From: JANJTY01 sp038257155 | Lineage (GTDB): Bacteria > Pseudomonadota > Gammaproteobacteria > Xanthomonadales > Xanthomonadaceae | Direction: 5' to 3' | Assembly (NCBI GenBank): GCA_038257155.1 | Contig: JBBSJP010000007.1 | Coordinates: 62,001-126,000, forward strand | Length of the DNA: 64,000 nucleotides | In this document: in pieces, positions 9,544 through 18,468 of the stretch | How the letters are laid out: each line of letters starts with the position of its first letter | Position numbering within the stretch: the first letter of the stretch is position 1 | Position numbers and translations under genes: made by a program | The notes under the pieces: generated by a model | What the model saw: only the letters and a program-made list of their open reading frames with translations | Told to the model about the DNA's origin: nothing | Database searches by the model: none

Positions 9544-9884
9544 GGCGCGCCTCGAATGGGTGTCGATCAATGACGATGTTGACTGCCGTCCCCTCTCCCG
9601 CCAGCGGGAGAGGGTGTCCCGACAGGGACGGGTGAGGGGCTCCTGGAGTCGCCGACAACCCCGCCAAGACGAGCCTTCACACACACGCAGGCTCGTCGTT
9701 TCGCGATTCATGGGCCCCACTTACCTCGACTGCGGTAGTGGGGCCAGTCTTGAGGAAACCGCTTCCCACGTCGCACTTGCGATGCGAAAAGGCTCCGGCG
9801 CCGGCGCCGAACTTGATTTCGATCAGGACGTCGACTGTCGCTGGCGGCTACTCTCACTGCATCGATATCCGGGCGCGCCTCGCA
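9544..9884. other. norZ-deoC spacer with hairpins (no gene)
   Basis: 341 bp without a gene. A perfect 10-bp hairpin CCCTCTCCCG-ccag-CGGGAGAGGG lies at 9591-9614, followed by a small GTCCC/GGGAC hairpin at 9616-9629; both are typical of dispersed repeats in high-GC gammaproteobacteria. A 9-bp inverted repeat GACGAGCCT/AGGCTCGTC at 9668-9697 followed by GTTT may terminate norZ transcription. No recognisable operator precedes deoC. Confidence 0.6.
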
Positions 9885-10652
9885 ATGACCGAACTGTCAG
9901 CCCTTGCTCGTCGCGCGCTTGCCGCGATGGACCTCACCCGCCTGGAGTCCAATGACACGGCGGTACAGATCAAAGCGTTTTGCCAGCGGGCGCTGACTTC
10001 GTTCGGGCCACCGGCGGCGGTCTGCGTGTATCCCGAGCACGTGGCCGCGGCGCGGACGTCGCTGGATCGATTGAACCTGTCCGCCGTCCCGGTTGCCGCC
10101 GTCGCGAATTTTCCGGATGGCTCAACCGAGATGTCCCGGGTGCGCAGCGAAATCGCCTCGGCGCTGGACGATGGCGCGGCTGAGATCGATGTCGTGATGC
10201 CCTGGCGCGCACTGCTGTCCGGCGACGAAGCTGGGGTACGGGCGATGCTCGATGCCGCGCGCGCTGCCACCGGCAACGCGCGTTTGAAAACCATCCTGGA
10301 AACGGGGCAACTCGTCGATGCCGACATCATCCGCCGCGCCAGCCTGATCGCGATTGACTGCGGCGCGGACTTCATAAAGACCTCCACCGGCAAGGTGCCG
10401 GTCAATGCCACGCCCGAAGCGGCCCGCATCATGCTCACCGCGATCCGCGACTGCGGCGGACGCTGCGGCTTCAAGGCGGCCGGCGGAATCCGCAGCGTGG
10501 CCGAGGCTGCGATCTATTTTGCGCTGGCTGACCAATTGCTGGGCCCCGTTTGGGCCACCCCGCAGCGCTTTCGGCTTGGCGCCAGCGCCTTGCTGGATGA
10601 CGTGCTTGGGGTGCTGGCTGGCGCAACCATCGCCGCACCCGCGGGCTACTGA
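9885..10652 (+). CDS. deoC: Deoxyribose-phosphate aldolase
   Basis: Class I aldolase that splits 2-deoxyribose 5-phosphate into glyceraldehyde 3-phosphate and acetaldehyde, the last step of deoxynucleoside catabolism. The Schiff-base lysine is in GADFIKTSTGKVP, and AEIDVVMPWRALLSGD and RCGFKAAGGIR are also family signatures. The product is 255 aa with an ATG at 9885 (MTELSALARRALAAMDL); the open frame upstream of it is not conserved. It is the first gene of deoC-deoA-deoB-deoD; deoA starts 1 bp after its stop. Confidence 0.95.
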   Translation: MTELSALARRALAAMDLTRLESNDTAVQIKAFCQRALTSFGPPAAVCVYPEHVAAARTSLDRLNLSAVPVAAVANFPDGSTEMSRVRSEIASALDDGAAEIDVVMPWRALLSGDEAGVRAMLDAARAATGNARLKTILETGQLVDADIIRRASLIAIDCGADFIKTSTGKVPVNATPEAARIMLTAIRDCGGRCGFKAAGGIRSVAEAAIYFALADQLLGPVWATPQRFRLGASALLDDVLGVLAGATIAAPAGY

Positions 10653-10653
10653 G

Positions 10654-12006
10654 ATGTCCGCATCCCCACTGCCGCAGGAAATCCTGCGCCACAAACGCGA
10701 CGGGTTGCAGCTGCGCGATGGCGAGATTCACTCACTGGTGCGAGGCATCACCGACGGCAGTCTTTGCGACGCGCAGATTGGCGCATTCGCGATGGCCGTG
10801 CGGCTGCGCGGAATGGACCCGAGTGAAACGCTGACCCTGACCTTGGCAATGCGCGACAGCGGTCGGGTAATCGACTGGCGTGCTTTCGATTTGCCCGGTC
10901 CGTTGCTCGACAAGCACAGCACCGGCGGAGTCGGGGACTCGGTCAGCCTCTTGCTGGCGCCGATGCTTGCTGCGTGCGGTGCCTATGTGCCGATGCTGTC
11001 AGGGCGAGGGCTGGGACATACCGGCGGCACGCTCGACAAGCTCGAAGCGCTGCCCGGCTACCGATCCACAGTCGACATAGACGAACTGCAGCGCGTGGTG
11101 CGTGACACGGGCCTGGCCATCGTGGGTGCGAGCAGTGAGCTGGCGCCGGCCGATGCACGGCTTTACGCAGTGCGCGACGTCACCGCTACCGTCGACTCGA
11201 TTCCGCTGATCACCGCGTCGATCCTGTCCAAGAAGCTTGCCGCCGGCAGTCAAGCCCTGGTGCTCGACGTAAAGACGGGAAGCGGTGCCACGCTGACCGA
11301 CCCGGATGCAGCACGTGAATTGGCCCATACCCTGGTAGCCGTCGCCAGCAAGGCCGGACTGAAGGCTTCTGCCTGGATCACCGCGATGGATCAGCCACTG
11401 ACCGATCGGGTCGGCAACGCGCTGGAACTCGGCGCCGTGCTGGATGTGCTGGCGGGTCGTGCCGAGCAGCCACTGCTGCTTTCTCTCAGCCTTGCCTTGG
11501 GTGCCGAATTGATGACCGCGGGTGGGCTTGCCTCTGGCTGGAGCGACGCAGTTGGGCGCCTGCGCAAAGCACTGGCCAGCGGCGCCGCAGCCGAGCGCTT
11601 TGCGCGAATGGTTGCCGCACTGGGAGGCCCCACCGACGTGTTCGAACGAAGAAACCGGCATTTTGCGCCTGCACCAATGGTGGCGGCGGTGTTCGCAGAG
11701 CGCGCCGGCACGGTGACGGGCATGGACGTTCGACGCATCGGCATGGCCTTGGTGTCGCTAGGTGCCGGGCGCAGCCATCCGGACCAGGTGGTGGATCCAC
11801 GCGTCGGCTTCACGGCACTGGCTCGGATCGGCTGCCGGGTCGATTCCGAACGCCCGCTGGCCCTGGTGCATGCGGCGGACAAGCACAGCCTGCTGCAAGC
11901 CTCGGACGCACTGCGCGGCGCTTTCCGCATCGTCGATGAAACCTCGCAGCGCGAGCTGCCACTGCTTCACGAGCGCATCGCGCCACGCGCCACGGAGGCC
12001 GCGTGA
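10654..12006 (+). CDS. deoA: Thymidine phosphorylase
   Basis: Phosphorolysis of thymidine/deoxyuridine to the base and 2-deoxyribose 1-phosphate. The 450-aa protein starts at the ATG at 10654 (MSASPLPQEILRHKRDG). Family motifs are DKHSTGGVGDSVSLLLAPML, SGRGLGHTGGTLDKLEA and ILSKKLAAGSQALVLDVKTG (phosphate-binding). The stop overlaps the start region of deoB by 4 bp, so translation is probably coupled. Confidence 0.95.
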   Translation: MSASPLPQEILRHKRDGLQLRDGEIHSLVRGITDGSLCDAQIGAFAMAVRLRGMDPSETLTLTLAMRDSGRVIDWRAFDLPGPLLDKHSTGGVGDSVSLLLAPMLAACGAYVPMLSGRGLGHTGGTLDKLEALPGYRSTVDIDELQRVVRDTGLAIVGASSELAPADARLYAVRDVTATVDSIPLITASILSKKLAAGSQALVLDVKTGSGATLTDPDAARELAHTLVAVASKAGLKASAWITAMDQPLTDRVGNALELGAVLDVLAGRAEQPLLLSLSLALGAELMTAGGLASGWSDAVGRLRKALASGAAAERFARMVAALGGPTDVFERRNRHFAPAPMVAAVFAERAGTVTGMDVRRIGMALVSLGAGRSHPDQVVDPRVGFTALARIGCRVDSERPLALVHAADKHSLLQASDALRGAFRIVDETSQRELPLLHERIAPRATEAA

Positions 12007-13352
12007 GCCGCGCGATGCTGGTGGTCCTGGATTCGCTCGGCATCGGTGCCGCGCCGGATGCAAGCCGCTTTGGCGATGCGGGTGCCGATACGCTCGGGCA
12101 CATCGCCTGCCATTGTCGGACCCCACTGATCGAGGGCGGCCGCGGGCGCGACCTGACTATTCCCAACCTGCTGGCACTTGGCCTTGGCCACGCCGCGGCG
12201 CAGGTCAGCGGGCGCTTTCCCAGCGGCCTGCACACGCCTGACGCGCCGCGCGCACGCTGGGGCGCGGCGCGCGAACGCTCCAGCGGCAAGGACACCATTT
12301 CCGGCCACTGGGAAATGATGGGCGTGCCGGTGCTGCAAGAGTGGGGCTACTTTCGCCAACGCGAGCAAAGCTTTCCCCCGGAATTGCTCGATGCCCTGGT
12401 GCGCGAGGCGGACCTGCCTGGCGTACTGGGCAACTGCCACGCTTCCGGCACCGAGATCATTGCGCGGCTGGGCGAGGCGCACCTTGCGAGCGGAAAACCC
12501 ATTGTCTACACCTCGGCCGACTCAGTGCTGCAGATCGCTGCGCACGAGCAAGGCTTCGGCCTGCAGCGTCTGTACGACACCTGCGCCATCGCGCGACGTC
12601 TGGTCGATGCCTACCGCATCGGGCGGGTCATTGCGCGGCCTTTCCTGGGCGACGCCCTGCGCGGGTTCCAGCGCACCACCCACCGCCGCGACTATGCCGT
12701 ACCGCCACCCGCGCCTACCCTGCTCGACGATCTGCTGGCGGCTGGCGGCACGGTCATCGGTATCGGCAAGATCCCCGACATCTTCGCGAACCGCGGCATA
12801 AGTCGGGCGATCCAGGCGTATGGCTTGCCCGACCTGGTGGAAGCCACCGCGCAAGCGTTCTCGACTGCTGCGGATCAAAGCCTGGTGTTCACCAACCTGG
12901 TCGACTTCGACCAGGACTTTGGCCACCGTCGCGATGTGGCCGGCTATGCCGACGCATTGGAACGCTTCGACACGATGCTGCCACGCCTCACCAGTCTGCT
13001 TGGCGAGAACGACCTGCTGATCTTGACCGCCGACCATGGCAACGATCCGACCTGGCCGGGCAGCGACCACACCCGCGAACACATCCCGATCCTGGCAACC
13101 GGCCCGGCCATCGCCCCCGGTGACATGGGCTGCCGCGACAGCTTCGCCGACATCGGCCAGAGCCTGGCGACATGGTTTGGCCTCGCTCCAATTGCCGAAG
13201 GTGAATCGTTCCTCCTCTCCGCACAGTCTTTGCCAAGCGAGAGGCTTGCCGAACCACTGGCATTGGATGGTTCGAGACGCCCTCTCGCTCGCGCTTCGCG
13301 CGCCTCGATGGCTCCTCACCACGAACGGTCAAGGAGAGACGGCGACGCTTAA
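12003..13352 (+). CDS. deoB: Phosphopentomutase with a repeat-derived C-terminal tail
   Basis: Mn-dependent alkaline-phosphatase-superfamily mutase that interconverts (deoxy)ribose 1- and 5-phosphate. Metal-site motifs are visible: VVLDSLGIGAAPDA, SGKDTISGHWEMMG, FTNLVDFDQDFGHRRD and ILTADHGNDPTWPGSDHTRE. The GTG at 12003 overlaps the deoA stop; an ATG at 12015 is an alternative. The family normally ends near residue 403 (about GESFLLS). Here another 45 or so residues follow, and from about residue 421 they are encoded by a copy of the dispersed repeat also seen at 2669-2789. The tail is probably unstructured and neutral. Confidence 0.93.
   Translation: MSRAMLVVLDSLGIGAAPDASRFGDAGADTLGHIACHCRTPLIEGGRGRDLTIPNLLALGLGHAAAQVSGRFPSGLHTPDAPRARWGAARERSSGKDTISGHWEMMGVPVLQEWGYFRQREQSFPPELLDALVREADLPGVLGNCHASGTEIIARLGEAHLASGKPIVYTSADSVLQIAAHEQGFGLQRLYDTCAIARRLVDAYRIGRVIARPFLGDALRGFQRTTHRRDYAVPPPAPTLLDDLLAAGGTVIGIGKIPDIFANRGISRAIQAYGLPDLVEATAQAFSTAADQSLVFTNLVDFDQDFGHRRDVAGYADALERFDTMLPRLTSLLGENDLLILTADHGNDPTWPGSDHTREHIPILATGPAIAPGDMGCRDSFADIGQSLATWFGLAPIAEGESFLLSAQSLPSERLAEPLALDGSRRPLARASRASMAPHHERSRRDGDA
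13268..13327 (+). repeat. Second copy of the cysD-cysNC repeat, inside the deoB 3' end
   Basis: Shares TGGTTCGAGACGCC and ATGGCTCCTCACCACGAACG with the right half of the element at 2579-2789; the middle is shorter here. It is read in frame as the extra C-terminus of DeoB. Confidence 0.8.
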
Positions 13353-13368
13353 GCCGCGGAGTATTGCT

Positions 13369-13466
13369 GTTCCCCGTTCCCCGTTCCCCGTTCCCCGTTT
13401 CCCGTTCCCCGTTCCCTGTTCCCCGTTCCCTGTTCCCCGTTCCCTGTTCCCCGTTCCCCGTTCCCC
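13369..13466 (+). repeat. Heptamer tandem repeat (GTTCCCC)14 before deoD
   Basis: Fourteen uninterrupted 7-bp units, ten exactly GTTCCCC and the others one-base variants (GTTTCCC once, GTTCCCT three times). It ends 12 bp before the deoD ATG, so it occupies the place of the usual upstream leader and leaves no purine-rich Shine-Dalgarno sequence. Confidence 0.9.
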
Positions 13467-13477
13467 GCTCTCAACCA

Positions 13478-14188
13478 ATGCCCACCCCCCACATCGACGC
13501 CGCAACCAACGCCTTCGCCGACACCGTGCTTCTGCCCGGCGATCCACTGCGCGCGCGGATGATTGCCGAGCGCTATTTCGACGATGCCGTGCAGGTCACC
13601 GGCCTGCGCAACATGCTCGGCTTCACCGGCCACTACCGCGGTCGACGACTTTCGGTGATGGGCAGCGGCATCGGCATTCCCAGCTGCAGCCTGTATGCCA
13701 CCGAGCTGATCGTGGAGTACGGCGTGCGACGCCTGATCCGGGTTGGCACCTGCGGGGCGATAGCGAACGCCTTGCAGCTTGGCGATCTGGTTCTGGCGCT
13801 GGGCGCGGCAACCGACTCCGGCGTGAATCGCCAGCGCTTTTCCGGCCACGACTACGCCGCCACCGCAAGCTGGCCGCTGCTCGCCGCGATCGCGTCGCAG
13901 GCCGCCACACGCGACCAGCCGCTCAACATTGGCAATGTCTTCTCCAGTGACCTGTTCTATTCACCTGATCCCGGCTTGAACGACACCCTTGCCCGCATGG
14001 GCATCCTTGCGGTGGAAATGGAAGCGGCCGGCCTATACGGCGTGGCCGCTGAGCGCGGGGCGCAGGCGGTGGCACTGCTCACCGTGTCCGATCACCTGCG
14101 TCGCGGCGAGGCCATGGATGCCGCCCAGCGTGAGCGCGGCCTGGACGCCATGCTGGGGCTCGCGCTGGACGCAACGCTCAGTCTGTAG
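13478..14188 (+). CDS. deoD: Purine-nucleoside phosphorylase, DeoD type
   Basis: Hexameric-type purine nucleoside phosphorylase: (deoxy)inosine/guanosine/adenosine plus phosphate to base and (deoxy)ribose 1-phosphate, the substrate of DeoB. 236 aa, the normal length. Motifs: LPGDPLRARMIAERYF, GSGIGIPSCSLYATELI, RVGTCGAIA, and MGILAVEMEAAGLYGVAAE followed by LTVSDHL. The ATG at 13478 follows the heptamer array by 12 bp without a visible Shine-Dalgarno. It closes the deoCABD cluster. Confidence 0.95.
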   Translation: MPTPHIDAATNAFADTVLLPGDPLRARMIAERYFDDAVQVTGLRNMLGFTGHYRGRRLSVMGSGIGIPSCSLYATELIVEYGVRRLIRVGTCGAIANALQLGDLVLALGAATDSGVNRQRFSGHDYAATASWPLLAAIASQAATRDQPLNIGNVFSSDLFYSPDPGLNDTLARMGILAVEMEAAGLYGVAAERGAQAVALLTVSDHLRRGEAMDAAQRERGLDAMLGLALDATLSL

Positions 14189-14313
14189 CCTGTTGGCGGT
14201 TCGCTCACCCGCAGTCGCCCTGCGGCATCGGTGCATCTGGCCTTCATTGACCGCAGACGCGCGCTCGCGCACATTGGCGGTGCCTGGTGGGGGCGAAGGG
14301 GCTGACTGAACCG

Positions 14314-16578
14314 ATGAAATCGCTTGCGCGTACAGCGCTGCGCTTCGTGACGCTGGTTGGCGCCTATCTGTTGGGTGCCTACATCGCGCTGTGGTTTGTC
14401 GAGGGCGAGGAACAGATCACCCTGATCTGGCCGTCCACCGGTCTGGTCTTCGCCGTGCTCGTGCTGTACGGGTGGCGCTGGTGGCCCTTCGTCGCCGTGT
14501 CCGTGCTGCTCACCCACTGGCTGCTCGCTCCGGTTCCGCTGCTGTTCCTGCCCTACTCGGTGGCCAGCAACGTGATCGGCGGCCTGCTCGGCTCGATGTT
14601 CGTCCTGCGTTTGTATCCGCTTGCGGCGGAGAAGTACTCGATGAGTGGCGGCTTTGCCCTGCTGGCCGGTGGCGCGGTGATGGTGGCGGTGAGTGCTGCG
14701 ATCAGCTGCATCGGCATGGTTCACGCCGGCATGGTGCCCACCAACGAGGTGGTATTGGCGGCGGTGCGCTGGGCGATGGGCGATCTGTTCGGAATCATCG
14801 CCATCGCACCGGCGGTTTTCCTGGTGGCACGCGGTGGCCAGTGGGGGGTGCGCGGCCACGAAACGTTCATCTACGGCGGCTGGGCCGAGAAGTCTTCCTG
14901 GCTGGTGGCGGTACTGGTCAGCCTGCTGGCGCTGGGCTTTGCCAGCCACTTCAGCGGCGCCTACGCCCTGGGCCTGGCCAGCCTGCCGCTGGGCCTGTTG
15001 ATGTGGAGCGCGCTGCGCTTCGAGCCACTGTTCACGGCGCTGGCCAATGTTGCCTTCGCCTTGTTGGTTGCCACCGTTGCTGGCCTTGGCATTGGAGGCT
15101 TTAGCGCGCCCACCGGCATCGCCGATGCAGCCGTCCTGATCGCTTTCCTGTGCGTGATCGCGCTGACTCCCCAGGTCCTGTCGATGGCCGCGCACCAGAA
15201 CCGGGTGAGCACCCTGCGACTGTTGCACCGCGCCCGCACCGACGGCCTCACTGGCCTGCCGAATCGCGTCGCCTTCGAAGAAGGCGTGCGCCTGCTCTGC
15301 ACGCGCGAGGCGGGCGAACCGATGGCTCTTGCCTATGTCGATCTCGACCAGTTCAAACTGGTCAACGACATCATGAGCCACAGCGTTGGCGACGAACTGA
15401 TCCGCTCGCTGGCGGGCGTGCTGCGCACCCGCGTCGGGCCACACGACCTGCTGGCGCGCACCGGCGGAGACGAGTTCGCCGTGCTGCTGCGGCACTGCCC
15501 GGCCAGCGAGGCCGAAGCGCGCGCGCAGCGCCTGCGTGATGCCGTCGCGGAGTTCCGTTTTGCATCGGGCGTGCATGTCGCCGCCACCACGGCCAGCGTC
15601 GGCCTGGTGACGTTTGTTGCCGGCAAGGTCGATTTCGCCTTGCTGCTGGCAACGGCCGATACCGCCTGCTTCGCGGCCAAGGAACGCGGCGGCAATCGGG
15701 TCGAGACTGTGTCGCCCGGGCACAGCGCCGCTGTCGATGAGCGATCCGAAGCCATGCGTTGGGCCCTGCGTCTCAATGAGGCACTGGAGAACGACCGCTT
15801 CGAACTGTTCTGCCAGAGCATCTCCCCGCTCCAGTCGCTCAACGGGCATGAGCGCCACTTCGAGATCCTGCTGCGCATGCGTGATGGCGACACCGGCGAC
15901 CTGTTGCCCCCGGGCTATTTCATTCCCGCAGCCGAGCGCTTCGGCCTGGGCATGAAGCTCGACACGCACGTGCTCGACCGCACCGTGCGCTGGTTCGAAC
16001 GCAACCCCAGCGCGGCGGAGAAAGTGGAGCTGTGCAGCATCAACCTGTGCGCGGCATCGCTCGATGACGAACGTTTCCTGGCCTTCCTGCAGGCGCGCCT
16101 CGCCAAGAGCAGCATGCCGGCCGAACGCCTGTGCTTCGAGCTGACTGAAACCAGTGCGCTGCGCGACCTGGCGCGCGCCCAGCATTTCATCAGGGCAGTG
16201 CGTGCGCTGGGCTGCCGCTTCGCCCTTGATGACTTCGGCACCGGTTTCTGCTCGTTCGGCTACCTGCGCTCGCTCGATGTTGACTACTTCAAGATCGACG
16301 GCAGCTTCGTGCGCGATGTGGAAACCTCGCCCGTGGCCCTGGCCATCGTGCGATCGATCGCCGACATCGGCCGCGTGCTGCACAAGGAAACCATCGCCGA
16401 ATGCGCCGAGACCGAGGCCATCCGGCGCTGCCTGGTCGGCCTCGGTGTCGACTACGCGCAGGGCTACGCGCTGGACGAGCCCATGCCTATCGCGCGTTAC
16501 TTCGACGCGCAGCGCCTCGCAGAAGTGCGCCTGGCCGATGAACTACGTGCCGCGCAATTGCAGCAGCCCGCCGGCTAG
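14314..16578 (+). CDS. MASE1-GGDEF-EAL cyclic di-GMP protein
   Basis: Integral membrane signalling protein combining diguanylate cyclase and phosphodiesterase domains. Residues 1-280 form about eight to ten helices of MASE1 type (LIWPSTGLVFAVLVLYGWRWW is the family signature). The GGDEF domain spans about 305-465 with an intact active site, TGGDEF at residues 383-388. The EAL domain spans about 485-740: the EAL position reads EIL (HFEILLRMRD), but FELTE, LDDFGTGFCSFGYLR and DYFKIDGSF are kept, so either activity is possible. ATG at 14314; a GTG at 14287 is an alternative. 754 aa. It stands alone between deoD and a convergent SDR gene. Confidence 0.9.
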   Translation: MKSLARTALRFVTLVGAYLLGAYIALWFVEGEEQITLIWPSTGLVFAVLVLYGWRWWPFVAVSVLLTHWLLAPVPLLFLPYSVASNVIGGLLGSMFVLRLYPLAAEKYSMSGGFALLAGGAVMVAVSAAISCIGMVHAGMVPTNEVVLAAVRWAMGDLFGIIAIAPAVFLVARGGQWGVRGHETFIYGGWAEKSSWLVAVLVSLLALGFASHFSGAYALGLASLPLGLLMWSALRFEPLFTALANVAFALLVATVAGLGIGGFSAPTGIADAAVLIAFLCVIALTPQVLSMAAHQNRVSTLRLLHRARTDGLTGLPNRVAFEEGVRLLCTREAGEPMALAYVDLDQFKLVNDIMSHSVGDELIRSLAGVLRTRVGPHDLLARTGGDEFAVLLRHCPASEAEARAQRLRDAVAEFRFASGVHVAATTASVGLVTFVAGKVDFALLLATADTACFAAKERGGNRVETVSPGHSAAVDERSEAMRWALRLNEALENDRFELFCQSISPLQSLNGHERHFEILLRMRDGDTGDLLPPGYFIPAAERFGLGMKLDTHVLDRTVRWFERNPSAAEKVELCSINLCAASLDDERFLAFLQARLAKSSMPAERLCFELTETSALRDLARAQHFIRAVRALGCRFALDDFGTGFCSFGYLRSLDVDYFKIDGSFVRDVETSPVALAIVRSIADIGRVLHKETIAECAETEAIRRCLVGLGVDYAQGYALDEPMPIARYFDAQRLAEVRLADELRAAQLQQPAG

Positions 16579-16606
16579 CGAATCGGGGACGCAAGCCACT
16601 GACGGA

Positions 16607-18160
16607 TCACCAGTCAGTCGGTCGATAGTCCTTCAGGAACTGCCCCCACACATGGGTGCCGGTGTTGAAGCCGTCGATGATCGGGTCGACGATGCGCGCC
16701 GCGCCATCGACGATGTCGAGCGGTGGATGAAAGCGTTCCTCGAGCGTCTTGCGCGCCGCCAGCTCGACCGGATCCTCGTCCGTCACCCAACCGGTGTCAA
16801 CACTGTTCATGTGGATGCCGTCGCCGTGGTAATCGGTCGCCGAGGTGCGCGTCATCATGTTCAGCGCCGCCTTGGCCATGTTGGTGTGCGGGTGGCGTGT
16901 GGTCTTGAAGTTGCGATAGAACTGCCCTTCCACCGCCGACACGTTGACGATGTGCTTGTCGCGCTCGGGCGTACGCAGCATCAGTGGCTTGAGCCGTGCA
17001 TTGATGATGAAAGGCGCAATCGCGTTCACCAGCTGCACTTCGAGCAGCTCGACCGAGGGTACTTCGGCCATCAGCAGGCGCCAGGAGTTTCGCCCGCGCA
17101 GGTCGATCTGCTGCAGGTCCTGATCCAGTCGACCCTCGGGGAACAGGTGCTTCTGGCCGAGCAGTTCGTCGGCCAGCAAGGGCAGCTGCGACAGCTCGGC
17201 CGCGCGGGTGATGCCCGGCGCTGCGGCGATTGCTTCATTGCCGGTAGTTGGCAACAGGTCGAAACCTCGCAGGCCCTCGTAATCGCCCAGCAGTTCGCGC
17301 ACCGGCGCCGGCATCGTCGCCAGGGCGGCGGTTTCACCCTGCATCATGTGGGCATAGAAATCTGGCGGGCGACGCACCGTCTGACAGGCATTGTTGATGA
17401 TGAAATCGAGCCGCGACTGCGAGTTCAGCAGCGACTGGCAGAAGGCTTCGACGCTGGGCGTATGGCGCAGGTCAAGACCAAAGACCTGCAGGCGATGTCC
17501 CCACTGGTCAAAATCCGGTTCCTTCGCATAGCGCGCCGCCGAGTCGCGCGGGAAGCGCGTGGTGACGATCAGCTTGGCGCCGGCGCGCAGCAGCTTCAGT
17601 CCGGCCTGATAGCCGATTTTCACCCGCCCGCCAGTCAGCAAGGCGACCCGGCCGCTCAGGTCAGCCGTCTCGGTGCGTTTCAGGAAATTGAATTCGGCGC
17701 ATTCCGGGCAGAGCTGGTCATAGAAGTGATGCACCAGCGAATATTTCTGCTTGCAGACGTAGCAGTGCTGCGGTTCGAGTGTTTCGCGCCGCGCCTGTGC
17801 CTCGCTGTCGCAGTCGGTCTGCGCGAAATCGCCGGGCGGAAAGTAGTTCGGCGTAGTGAAGACCGGCTTGCGCCTCAGGGTGCGGATGCCGGTCTCATGC
17901 AACAGCGCCTCGTCGTCGGTGACTATGGACGAGCGCCGCTCGCGCTTCAGTGCCTTGCGCCGCTTGCGGTGGTCCACCGGATCGGGATGGTGGAAGCGGT
18001 TCACCGCCTGCTTCAGGCGCTTGCCGTCGGCCTCCGGCAGGGCATCAAGCAGCGACTTGTCGGCAGCGATGGTTTCCAGCAGTTCGGCCGCCGCGCGCAA
18101 GCGCTGCAGCAAGGCGTCGTCGACCGGAGCCGTCGGGGTGTCGTGTTGAGTCGTGGTCAC
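16607..18160 (-). CDS. SDR-fold protein with zinc ribbon, catalytic Tyr missing
   Basis: About 517 aa. An N-terminal region of roughly 150 residues has a four-cysteine ribbon (CYVCKQ... CPEC) and is followed by a short-chain dehydrogenase domain. The nucleotide loop is LLTGGRVKIGYQAG, the strand-4 motif FIINNACQTVR, and the catalytic serine sits in NVSAVEG. The YxxxK position reads T-N-M-A-K (HPHTNMAKAALNMM), so the usual catalytic Tyr is Thr. It may be a dehydrogenase with altered chemistry or a non-catalytic protein; substrate unknown. I chose the GTG at 18160 (TTTQHDTPT) because the sequence upstream is not protein-like; the frame is open to 18298. Confidence 0.72.
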   Translation of the reverse strand: MTTTQHDTPTAPVDDALLQRLRAAAELLETIAADKSLLDALPEADGKRLKQAVNRFHHPDPVDHRKRRKALKRERRSSIVTDDEALLHETGIRTLRRKPVFTTPNYFPPGDFAQTDCDSEAQARRETLEPQHCYVCKQKYSLVHHFYDQLCPECAEFNFLKRTETADLSGRVALLTGGRVKIGYQAGLKLLRAGAKLIVTTRFPRDSAARYAKEPDFDQWGHRLQVFGLDLRHTPSVEAFCQSLLNSQSRLDFIINNACQTVRRPPDFYAHMMQGETAALATMPAPVRELLGDYEGLRGFDLLPTTGNEAIAAAPGITRAAELSQLPLLADELLGQKHLFPEGRLDQDLQQIDLRGRNSWRLLMAEVPSVELLEVQLVNAIAPFIINARLKPLMLRTPERDKHIVNVSAVEGQFYRNFKTTRHPHTNMAKAALNMMTRTSATDYHGDGIHMNSVDTGWVTDEDPVELAARKTLEERFHPPLDIVDGAARIVDPIIDGFNTGTHVWGQFLKDYRPTDW

Positions 18161-18468
18161 TGGGTATTCCGAAATCGGCCGGATCGGGGAAGCGCGGTCC
18201 GCCCGTCCATCTGGCGAGGGTGCGAAGGATACAGGGGTTGTCGGCGCTGGTTGGCATGAGCCGTCCCGACAGGATCTGTCACACTGCGGTCTGTTCATCT
18301 CGCATCACGTACCGAGCCTGTCCCGCTCGGCGCCCACATGCTGCCGCTTGACCTGCTCCCCGCACCGCCCAGAATCCGCCAGCGGCGGTCAGTCCTTCGT
18401 GCAACCCCGGCTCCGCGAAAGACTTCGCGTCACTCAGTCGGCTGTTTCCCACTTCTTGGAGTATCGCG

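Noticed and set aside
13369..13466. Heptamer array considered as a CRISPR or binding-site cluster
   Set aside because: No spacers; a uniform 7-bp unit is typical of slippage-generated tandem repeats.
14092..16383. A 763-codon minus-strand open frame antisense to the GGDEF-EAL gene
   Set aside because: His/Gln/Arg-rich composition and no domain; it exists because of GC-rich codon use on the other strand, where MASE1, GGDEF and EAL are clear.
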